Positions 1 to 5,057 of a stretch of DNA of 5,522 nt are shown piece by piece. The number at the start of each line of letters is the position of its first letter. Position 1 is the stretch's first letter. The notes beneath the pieces are model-generated. The model was not told where the DNA came from and did not search any database. It was given only the letters and a program-made list of their open reading frames with translations. Origin of the DNA: Clostridiales bacterium (GTDB lineage Bacteria > Bacillota > Clostridia > Oscillospirales > Butyricicoccaceae); contig JAHZFK010000007.1 of NCBI GenBank assembly GCA_019421385.1, positions 24,189-29,710 on the forward strand, read 5' to 3'. The position numbers were made by a program, and so were the translations under genes.

Positions 1-2
1 CG

Positions 3-1868
3 TTGCTCAACAAATTCACTTTCACGGACGAGCTGAAGGATGTGCTCGAAAACTGTAAAAGCGTGTCGGTTCCGACCAGCAAGGCGGAGTTGTACGACAT
101 GGTGTTCGGCCCGGATCATGCCGATGTATATGACGTCGTGTTCGACGTGCCCGGCAAAGGTCCGGTCAAGGAAGCGGACGTAACACGATGCAAGAACGGC
201 GCGTCGGTCAACTTCGTGGAGGATTATATGCGCCGCCGCGAGCCGGACTGTATGCGCATCGCGGACGATAAGCCGACGGATAAAAAGCGTTTTGCCGATG
301 TTTACGGTTATCCCTTTGCCGATCTGCGCCGCGAGACCATGGAATGGTTCAAGACGCAGGAGCTGATTCTGATGCCCTTTAATTCGGGCGGCAATATTTA
401 TGGCTATGGCTCTATGCTCGTCTGCCCCAAGCAGTGCGCGTTCTTCGCATTTGCACTGGCGCACCTGCAGGGCTTTGTCAACGCAGAGGAGAGCGAGGGC
501 TACAAGCCGCGCGCGATCGTTTACGTTGCACCGCCGTTCCGTCACACCCACTTCGAGGGCAAGCAGGTTGTCGTGCACAACCGTCTGGACGACTGCCATG
601 AGGTATTCTCTTACAACCTCTATCCCGGCCCGTCCGCAAAGAAGGGCGTTTACTCGGTTCTGCTGGATATCGGCGAGCAGGAAGATTGGATCACCTGCCA
701 TACGTCCTGCGGCCGTCTGGTAACGCCGTATGAAAACGAAATGGTCATCATGCACGAGGGTGCGTCCGGCGGCGGCAAGAGCGAAATGCTGCAGGACATT
801 GCGCGCGAGCCGGACGGTCGCGTGCTGCTCTCGAAGAATACGGTCACCGGCGAGGAGACCTACCTCAACATGGGCGCAACCTGCTCGATCGAGCCGGTGT
901 GCGACGATATGGCGACCTGCTATCCACAGCTGCAGAACAAATCCGGTAAGCTGGTGCTGGTCGATGGTGAGGACGGCTGGTTCCTGCGCATGGACGGCGT
1001 AACGCACTACGGCTGCGATCCGGTATATGAGCGCATCTGCACCGAGCCGAAGGAGCCGCTCTGCTTCTTCAACATGGAAGGCCACCCGGGTGCAACGCTG
1101 CTGATTTGGGAGCATACGCTCGATTCCAACGGCAAGCCCTGCTCCAACCCGCGCGCGATCGTGCCGCGCTGGGATGTGCCGCACATCGTCAAGGAGCCGG
1201 TGGAGGTTGACGTGCGTTCGTTCGGCGTTCGTATGCCTCCCTCGACCCGCGAGAACCCGAACTACGGCATCATGGGCATGATGCACATTATCCCGCCCGC
1301 ACTGGCATGGCTGTGGCGTCTGGTAGCGCCGCGCGGCTTTAACAACCCCTCGATCGTCACCGGCAATGAGCTCAAGAGCGAGGGCGTTGGTTCGTACTGG
1401 CCGTTTGCGACCGGTCAGCGCGTCAAGCAAGCAAACCTGCTGCTCGAGCAGATCATGAACAGCCCGAATACCCGCTATGTGCTCATCCCGAACCAGCACA
1501 TCGGTGTGTATAAGGTCGGCTTTGCGGCTGAGTGGATCTCCCGCGAGTATCTGGCACGCCACGGCGGCGCGAAGATCCGCCGCGAGCATCTCGAGCCGGC
1601 TCGCTGCCCGCTGCTCGGCTACGCGATGAAGGATATGACCATCGACGGTCAGCGCATCCGCTCCAAGTATCTGCGCGTCGATACGCAGGATCGCGTCGGC
1701 ACGGACGGTTACGATGCAGGCGCGAAGATCCTGACTGACTTCTTCCGCAAGGAACTGGCGAAGTTCGATACGCCTGAGCTGGATCCGCGCGGCAAGCAGA
1801 TCATCGACTGCTTCATGAACGGCGGCTCGCTCGCAGACTTTGAAGCGATCACCCCGACTAATCTGTAA
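3..1868 (+). CDS. DUF4914-family protein with PEPCK-like P-loop fold (5' end possibly outside window)
   Basis: I recognise the overall sequence as the DUF4914 family; its cellular function is not known to me. The frame is open from the window edge. The first usable start is TTG at 3, no ribosome binding site can be checked, and the real start may lie upstream. Landmarks by residue: R85 in a REPDCMRIAD stretch; Y207; K213-K214 in KKGVYS; H233; a P-loop GASGGGKS at 253-260; VDGEDGW at 320-326; NPR with R384; FGVRMPPSTR at 407-416. These follow the order of ATP-type PEPCK (Y207, K212-K213, H232, P-loop 248-255, D268-D269, R333 and FGVLPP in E. coli numbering, from memory). K214 to H233 is 19 residues in both. 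The second kinase-2 aspartate appears to be G322 here, and about 48 residues are inserted after the P-loop. I infer a cytoplasmic nucleotide-binding enzyme or kinase of the PEPCK superfamily, not necessarily a carboxykinase. It has 17 cysteines. It stands alone, ending at a strong terminator. Confidence 0.85.
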   Translation: MLNKFTFTDELKDVLENCKSVSVPTSKAELYDMVFGPDHADVYDVVFDVPGKGPVKEADVTRCKNGASVNFVEDYMRRREPDCMRIADDKPTDKKRFADVYGYPFADLRRETMEWFKTQELILMPFNSGGNIYGYGSMLVCPKQCAFFAFALAHLQGFVNAEESEGYKPRAIVYVAPPFRHTHFEGKQVVVHNRLDDCHEVFSYNLYPGPSAKKGVYSVLLDIGEQEDWITCHTSCGRLVTPYENEMVIMHEGASGGGKSEMLQDIAREPDGRVLLSKNTVTGEETYLNMGATCSIEPVCDDMATCYPQLQNKSGKLVLVDGEDGWFLRMDGVTHYGCDPVYERICTEPKEPLCFFNMEGHPGATLLIWEHTLDSNGKPCSNPRAIVPRWDVPHIVKEPVEVDVRSFGVRMPPSTRENPNYGIMGMMHIIPPALAWLWRLVAPRGFNNPSIVTGNELKSEGVGSYWPFATGQRVKQANLLLEQIMNSPNTRYVLIPNQHIGVYKVGFAAEWISREYLARHGGAKIRREHLEPARCPLLGYAMKDMTIDGQRIRSKYLRVDTQDRVGTDGYDAGAKILTDFFRKELAKFDTPELDPRGKQIIDCFMNGGSLADFEAITPTNL

Positions 1869-1888
1869 TCCTTCGATTGAACGGAAAC

Positions 1889-1919
1889 AAAAACCGCTCC
1901 CAGTGGGAGCGGTTTTTTT
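1889..1919. terminator. Intrinsic terminator, probably bidirectional, between convergent genes
   Basis: A perfect 13-bp stem pairs 1889-1901 (AAAAACCGCTCCC) with 1905-1917 (GGGAGCGGTTTTT) around a 3-base AGT loop. On the plus strand it is followed by a run of seven T (1913-1919), giving a classic stop 20 bp after the DUF4914 stop codon. On the minus strand the A-rich left flank supplies a U-tract, so it can also end trmO, whose stop codon lies at 1926-1928. Both facing genes can therefore share it. Confidence 0.93.
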
Positions 1920-1925
1920 GTTGCA

Positions 1926-2615
1926 TTATGGGGCGGGAATAATGTCCTGCACGGTCAAGGTGTTGCCCTCGACCGAAAAGCGCACCTCGCAGCCCGCAAA
2001 CGGGAAACCGTAAACGCGGCCCGGCTCATGCTGGTAGCCTGGGCGCGGGTCCTGCGCAAGAATGGCAAGCAGCGCGTCGCGCCGTCCCGCGGGTAGGCGG
2101 TCAAGCAGGTCATCCGCGCAGCAAACTTGCAGTACACCCTCGCGGTTTTGCAGCGCAAAGCCGCCTGTGGCATCCGGATGCGCGTCGGTGTAGGCCAGAT
2201 AAGGCTTGATGTCGAAAATCGGCGTACCGTCCATCAGGTCGGCGCCCGAAACATGCAGCACCGGTCCGTCCGGCGTGTGCAGTTCCACCCGATCGAGCCG
2301 CACAGAGGAAAGTCCGATCGCGTTGGGGCGGAAGGGGGAGCGCGTGGCGAACACGCCCATGCGGCGGTTGCCGCCCAGCTTGGGCGGGCGCACGGTGGGC
2401 GACCATCCATCTCGCACAGCTCCGGAGAACTGCCAGATCAGCCAGAGGTGGGAAAACCCCTCGATGCCGCGCAGTGCGTCCGCGTTGCGGTATTCCGGCT
2501 CGAATACAATGCGCGCAGGCGCGTCAGCCAGCCCGCTTTGCCGTGGGATGCCGAATTTGGTGGGGAAATCGCTGCGGATGCGCGCGATGATATGTGTGGG
2601 AACGGTTTGGGACAT
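1926..2615 (-). CDS. trmO: tRNA (N6-threonylcarbamoyladenosine37-N6)-methyltransferase TrmO (TsaA/YaeB family)
   Basis: TrmO uses S-adenosylmethionine to methylate N6 of t6A at position 37 of certain tRNAs, giving m6t6A next to the anticodon and tuning decoding; it acts in the cytoplasm. The 229-residue product is close to the E. coli protein (about 235). Family motifs are plain: an N-terminal IARIRSDF start to the TsaA beta-barrel (residues 10-17), GFSHLWLIWQFS (53-64), TRSPFRPNAIGLSSV (91-105), DLMDGTPIFDIKPYL (126-140) and the YTDAHPDA tail (142-149). The C-terminal domain shows the characteristic QDPRPGYQ (188-195), so this is a two-domain TrmO, not a single-domain TsaA-like protein. The ATG at 2613-2615 is chosen because AAAGGAAGA lies just upstream and the protein begins at the family's usual point. 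It is monocistronic, transcribed away from the two-component operon, with its own promoter. No motif is damaged. Confidence 0.95.
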   Translation of the reverse strand: MSQTVPTHIIARIRSDFPTKFGIPRQSGLADAPARIVFEPEYRNADALRGIEGFSHLWLIWQFSGAVRDGWSPTVRPPKLGGNRRMGVFATRSPFRPNAIGLSSVRLDRVELHTPDGPVLHVSGADLMDGTPIFDIKPYLAYTDAHPDATGGFALQNREGVLQVCCADDLLDRLPAGRRDALLAILAQDPRPGYQHEPGRVYGFPFAGCEVRFSVEGNTLTVQDIIPAP

Positions 2616-2621
2616 AAACGA

Positions 2622-2630
2622 TCTTCCTTT
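2622..2630 (-). promoter_or_regulatory. Ribosome binding site of trmO
   Basis: On the minus strand AAAGGAAGA precedes the trmO ATG (2615-2613) with a short spacer of about 6 bases. It supports this start over any internal one. Confidence 0.75.
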
Positions 2631-2645
2631 GCCATTGATGTGTCC

Positions 2646-2674
2646 AGTATAGCATGTCTGCGCGGGACGCGCAA
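2646..2674 (-). promoter_or_regulatory. Promoter of trmO with extended -10
   Basis: Read on the minus strand: -35-like TTGCGC (plus 2669-2674), a 17-bp spacer, then TATACT (plus 2646-2651). TG-C directly before the hexamer makes an extended -10. The weak -35 (3 of 6 matches to TTGACA) is compensated by the TGn element. The predicted start falls about 20-25 bases before the ATG, so the leader is short. This is sigma-A type by inspection only. Confidence 0.65.
2660..2672. repeat. Short GC palindrome inside the trmO promoter
   Basis: GCGCG-GGA-CGCGC is a perfect 5-bp inverted repeat around a 3-base centre. It lies in the -35/-10 spacer of the trmO promoter and touches its -35. It could be an operator, but in GC-rich DNA such a short palindrome can arise by chance. 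Confidence 0.3.
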
Positions 2675-2722
2675 TTCTTCCCGCTTTTACAGATTGTTAA
2701 TGCATTCATCGCGGAAAAGCGG

Positions 2723-2728
2723 TATAAT
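2723..2728 (+). promoter_or_regulatory. -10 element of the two-component operon promoter
   Basis: TATAAT is a perfect sigma-A -10 located 34 bp before the GTG of the response regulator. The -35 is poor: the best candidate at 16-17 bp spacing is around 2700-2706 (ATGCATT), with no TTGACA-like hexamer. A consensus -10 with a poor -35 is the usual look of an activator-dependent promoter. The segment from the -10 onward resembles the promoter before 5058. Confidence 0.6.
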
Positions 2729-2750
2729 GAAAACATACTGATGAGAAAGC

Positions 2751-2755
2751 AGGGG
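2751..2755 (+). promoter_or_regulatory. Ribosome binding site deciding the GTG start at 2762
   Basis: AGGGG sits 6 bases before GTG at 2762. It justifies a non-ATG start: the receiver-domain sequence KKILIVEDE begins at once after it, and there is no upstream ATG in frame with a better site. Confidence 0.7.
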
Positions 2756-2761
2756 TAAACT

Positions 2762-3442
2762 GTGGCAAAAAAGATACTCATCGTCGAAGACGAAGCAAAT
2801 ATTCGCGAGCTGCTGCGCTTGTATCTGGAGCGCGAGGGCTATGCGGTGATCGAAGCGGCAAACGGCGTGGAGGGCATCAAGCTGTGGAAGTCCGAAAAGC
2901 CGGATATGCTGCTGCTGGATGTGATGATGCCGGTGATGGACGGCTGGGCGGTCTGCAAGGAGATCCGCGCGGAAAGCGATGTGCCGATCATCATGCTGAC
3001 GGCCAAGGGCGAGACTGCCGACCGTGTTTCCGGTCTGGAAATGGGCGCGGATGACTATATCGTCAAGCCGCTTGAGATGCCGGAGGTCATTGCGCGCGTG
3101 CGCGCGGTGTTCCGCCGCATGGCGCCGGATGACGCGCCTGAGAAGCTGACATTTGACAATCTGGTGATCGACAAGCAGGCGTATGATCTGGTCATCAAGG
3201 GCAAGCGCGTGGACGCGCCGCCCAAGGAGATCGAGCTGCTGTACTATCTCGCTTCCAGCCCGAACCGTGTGTTCACACGCGCGCAGTTGTTGGACGATGT
3301 GTGGGGGTTTGATTATTTCGGCGATACCCGCACGGTAGACGTACATGTCAAGCGCCTGCGCGAAAAGCTGGAGGGCGTTTCGGATAAATGGGAGGTCAAA
3401 ACCGTTTGGGGTGTCGGCTATAAGTTCGAGACCAAGGAGTAA
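2762..3442 (+). CDS. OmpR/PhoB-family response regulator (receiver plus winged helix)
   Basis: A cytoplasmic transcription factor switched on by phosphotransfer from the partner kinase. The receiver domain (about residues 4-117) has the acidic pair E9-D10, the phospho-acceptor D53 in LLLDVMMPVMDG, switch T80 in IIMLTA, and the conserved K102-P103 in DDYIVKP with aromatic Y99. All residues needed for phosphorylation are present. A short linker leads to the winged helix-turn-helix (about 128-224), with recognition-helix sequence TRTVDVHVKRLREKL (189-203) and the closing wing VWGVGYKFE. At 226 residues it is the usual length for the OmpR/PhoB class. It starts with GTG and its stop lies only 3 bp before the kinase ATG, so the two are co-transcribed and translationally close. 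The family binds tandem repeats with an 11-bp period. One such array lies upstream of the gene at 5058. The specific regulon cannot be told from sequence, so no gene name is given. Confidence 0.96.
   Translation: MAKKILIVEDEANIRELLRLYLEREGYAVIEAANGVEGIKLWKSEKPDMLLLDVMMPVMDGWAVCKEIRAESDVPIIMLTAKGETADRVSGLEMGADDYIVKPLEMPEVIARVRAVFRRMAPDDAPEKLTFDNLVIDKQAYDLVIKGKRVDAPPKEIELLYYLASSPNRVFTRAQLLDDVWGFDYFGDTRTVDVHVKRLREKLEGVSDKWEVKTVWGVGYKFETKE
3434..3439 (+). promoter_or_regulatory. Ribosome binding site of the histidine kinase, inside the regulator's 3' end
   Basis: AAGGAG overlaps the last codons of the response regulator and lies 6 bases before the kinase ATG at 3446. This fixes the kinase start and couples translation of the two genes. 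Confidence 0.8.
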
Positions 3443-3445
3443 ACC

Positions 3446-4909
3446 ATGGGCAGGCGCAGCTTTTTTTTCAAAAACTATGTCACGCATATGCTGCTGATCG
3501 TGTGTGCATTTGCAATAGCGGGTGGCGTGTTTTATTACCAGATGGGCAACTATGCGCTGCAAACCAAGCAGACCGAACTGCGAACGACTGTACAGAGCCT
3601 GGCGGAGCAGACCCGGCTGATGCTGGGCACGGATTCCGAAGTGATTCGGGAAATCTATATGCTGTCGATCAGCACGGTGGCGAAAGAGGATGCCATCACG
3701 GTCTATGTGACCGACCGGGACGGCGTGATCCAGATGATTGCCGGGCCGGACGGCGAAGCGGCAAAGGTGTCGGGCTGGATGGTCCCGCAGGAAGTGACCG
3801 CGCAGATCCGCAAGACGGGCAGCTATGCCGAGGTCGGCCAGCTGGGCGTATTGGGCGACCGATCCAGTTACACGGTGGGCACAAGTGTGCAGGGTGACAA
3901 CGGCGAGGTCAGCGCGATGGTCTTTGTCTATACGCAGGACGCGACCGCCGCAGGGGTGGTGCGCCACTCCACGCAGACGCTGGTGCTCATTCTGCTGATT
4001 ACACTCGCGGTGGCACTGGTGCTGTCCTTTATTTTGTCGCAGCACATGACGCGGCCGCTCAAGGTGATCGCAGCGGCGGCAAAGGAGTTTGCCTCGGGCA
4101 ATTTCGATGTGCGCGTGCCGGAGGACAATCACTGCTATGAGATCGACGAGCTGGCGGTGTCCTTCAACAACATGGCGCGTGACCTCGATCAGCTGGAGGA
4201 GTTGACGCGCGGCTTCATTTCCAATGTCAGCCACGAATTCAAAACCCCGATGACGACGATCGGCGGCTTTGTCGATGGCATGATCGACGGTACTATTCCG
4301 GTCGAGCAGCGCGATAAATATCTGCGCATCATTGCGGAGGAAACGCGCCGCTTGTCCCGCATGGTCAACCGCATGTTGGACGCTGCCAAGATACAGTCGG
4401 GCGAACTGATCCTCAACCCGGCTCCGTTTGACTTCTCCGAGATGACCAGCCAGATCATCCTGTCCTTTGAGCAGAAAATCGAGAAAAAGCATCTCGAGGT
4501 CGAGTGCGATCTGGACGACCGCTTGATGGTCATGGGCGACCGCGACCATCTGTACCGCGCGGTGTATAATCTGGTGGATAATGCGGTGAAATTCATCAAT
4601 GAAGGTGGCTGTTTGTGCCTGCGGGCGCATCCGGAGAATGGCTTCTGCGCGTTTTCCATCACAAACACCGGCATCGGTATTTCGCCGGAGGATCTGCCGC
4701 ATGTGTTCGGCAGGTTTTACAAGGCCGACCGCTCGCGGTCGATGGATAAAACCGGCGCGGGACTTGGCCTGTATATCGTCAAGAATATCATCAATCTGCA
4801 CGGCGGTGAAATTTCCGTGCGGTCGGATGGCGGCGAGACGGAATTCTCCTTTACGCTGCCGCTGGCGCCCCAGCAGTTGCCCGGCAACGCGAAAAACCCC
4901 CAGAAATAA
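3446..4909 (+). CDS. Membrane sensor histidine kinase (two TM, HAMP, HisKA, HATPase_c)
   Basis: An inner-membrane sensor that autophosphorylates on histidine and passes the phosphate to D53 of the adjacent regulator. The 487-residue product shows TM1 at about 12-33; an extracytoplasmic sensor of roughly 145 residues with a PAS/Cache-like strand ITVYVTDRDGVI (84-95); TM2 at about 178-197; a HAMP linker starting MTRPL (201-205) and running to about 250; and HisKA with the phospho-acceptor H263 in NVSHEFKTPM. The catalytic domain has an N-box NLVDNAVKF (375-383), a G1 box NTGIGI (407-412), an F-box FGRFYKADRSRS (421-432) and a G2 box GAGLGLYIVK (437-446). All core elements are present. The one deviation is Asn407 where the G1 Asp is usual. 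The sensed signal is unknown; the sensor domain has no motif I can name. A downstream membrane protein, possibly a protease, suggests an envelope role. Confidence 0.96.
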   Translation: MGRRSFFFKNYVTHMLLIVCAFAIAGGVFYYQMGNYALQTKQTELRTTVQSLAEQTRLMLGTDSEVIREIYMLSISTVAKEDAITVYVTDRDGVIQMIAGPDGEAAKVSGWMVPQEVTAQIRKTGSYAEVGQLGVLGDRSSYTVGTSVQGDNGEVSAMVFVYTQDATAAGVVRHSTQTLVLILLITLAVALVLSFILSQHMTRPLKVIAAAAKEFASGNFDVRVPEDNHCYEIDELAVSFNNMARDLDQLEELTRGFISNVSHEFKTPMTTIGGFVDGMIDGTIPVEQRDKYLRIIAEETRRLSRMVNRMLDAAKIQSGELILNPAPFDFSEMTSQIILSFEQKIEKKHLEVECDLDDRLMVMGDRDHLYRAVYNLVDNAVKFINEGGCLCLRAHPENGFCAFSITNTGIGISPEDLPHVFGRFYKADRSRSMDKTGAGLGLYIVKNIINLHGGEISVRSDGGETEFSFTLPLAPQQLPGNAKNPQK

Positions 4910-4928
4910 ACAGCAGACCGTCCGTTTG

Positions 4929-4945
4929 CCGCATATCACATGCGG
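4929..4945 (+). repeat. Small hairpin after the kinase gene
   Basis: CCGCAT (4929-4934) and ATGCGG (4940-4945) form a perfect 6-bp stem with a 5-base loop, 20 bp after the kinase stop. No T-run follows, so it is not a convincing intrinsic terminator. It might stabilise the 3' end or weaken readthrough into the next gene. Confidence 0.4.
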
Positions 4946-4952
4946 AGAAATG

Positions 4953-5007
4953 GGCGGTTTGTCCGCGCTTGTTCAAAAAATATTCATATTGTTTTCAACA
5001 AACCGCC
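4953..5007. repeat. 10-bp inverted repeat flanking the AT-rich block
   Basis: GGCGGTTTGT (4953-4962) is the exact reverse complement of ACAAACCGCC (4998-5007), with 35 bp between them. The right arm shares CCGCC with a second, tighter hairpin (CCGCCA at 5003-5008 with TGGCGG at 5012-5017, loop CAA), so in RNA the two could not form together. Whether it acts as DNA (operator, looping) or RNA (readthrough leader) cannot be told from sequence. Confidence 0.45.
4969..5001 (+). promoter_or_regulatory. Candidate OmpR/PhoB-type regulator site: three TTCA repeats at 11-bp period
   Basis: TTCA occurs at 4972-4975, 4983-4986 and 4994-4997, exactly 11 bp apart, in an AT-rich block standing out from GC-rich surroundings. 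The three 11-bp units are ttgTTCAaaaa, ataTTCAtatt and gttTTCAacaa. OmpR/PhoB-family dimers bind head-to-tail repeats with one half-site per 11 bp, usually overlapping or abutting the -35 of activated promoters. This array ends about 19 bp before the -10 at 5020, which is that position. The adjacent regulator (2762-3442) is the obvious candidate binder; this is inference. Confidence 0.55.
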
Positions 5008-5019
5008 ACAATGGCGGGT

Positions 5020-5025
5020 TAGAAT
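5020..5025 (+). promoter_or_regulatory. -10 element of the promoter for the gene at 5058
   Basis: TAGAAT (5 of 6 to TATAAT) lies 32 bp before the ATG. No good -35 hexamer is present at 16-18 bp spacing (the region is around 4996-5002, CAACAAA). That fits a promoter needing an activator at the TTCA repeats. The downstream gene may also be reached by readthrough from the kinase gene, since no clear terminator separates them. Confidence 0.55.
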
Positions 5026-5043
5026 GAAATCACAAAATCGATA

Positions 5044-5050
5044 GGGAGGT
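5044..5050 (+). promoter_or_regulatory. Ribosome binding site of the gene at 5058
   Basis: GGGAGGT, a near-perfect anti-16S match, lies 7 bases before ATG at 5058. It establishes that the open frame running off the window is a real gene. Confidence 0.85.
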
Positions 5051-5057
5051 CAGAACA

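Noticed and set aside
400..1192. Several short frames on both strands within the DUF4914 gene
   Set aside because: The 621-codon frame is continuous and shows family motifs throughout. The short frames have no ribosome binding sites or domains and are explained by GC-rich codon bias.
2662..2684. GCGGGA (2662-2667) and TCCCGC (2679-2684) followed by TTTT, looking like a plus-strand terminator
   Set aside because: No gene is transcribed into it from the left on the plus strand, the stem is only 6 bp with an 11-base loop, and it coincides with the trmO promoter. Chance pairing in GC-rich DNA is more likely.
2683..2711. Search for an 11-bp TTCA array before the regulator operon, as a sign of autoregulation
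   Set aside because: Only one TTCA (2705-2708) is present; the positions 11 and 22 bp upstream read TTGT and GCTT. This is insufficient to call a site.
2127..2741. A 204-codon plus-strand frame opposite trmO
   Set aside because: trmO has all its family motifs on the minus strand. This frame gives no recognisable protein and runs through the divergent promoter region.
2687..4939. A 750-codon open frame on the minus strand opposite the regulator and kinase genes
   Set aside because: The plus-strand genes have complete, unmistakable domains and ribosome binding sites. The antisense product is rich in His, Arg, Gln and Ala without any recognisable domain, as expected from the mirror of GC-rich codons. 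It spans two genes and their gap and has no promoter or binding site that I can see.
4929..4945. Hairpin after the kinase gene considered as an intrinsic terminator
   Set aside because: The stem is only 6 bp and is followed by AGAAATGGGC, with no T-run. Listed only as a small inverted repeat.
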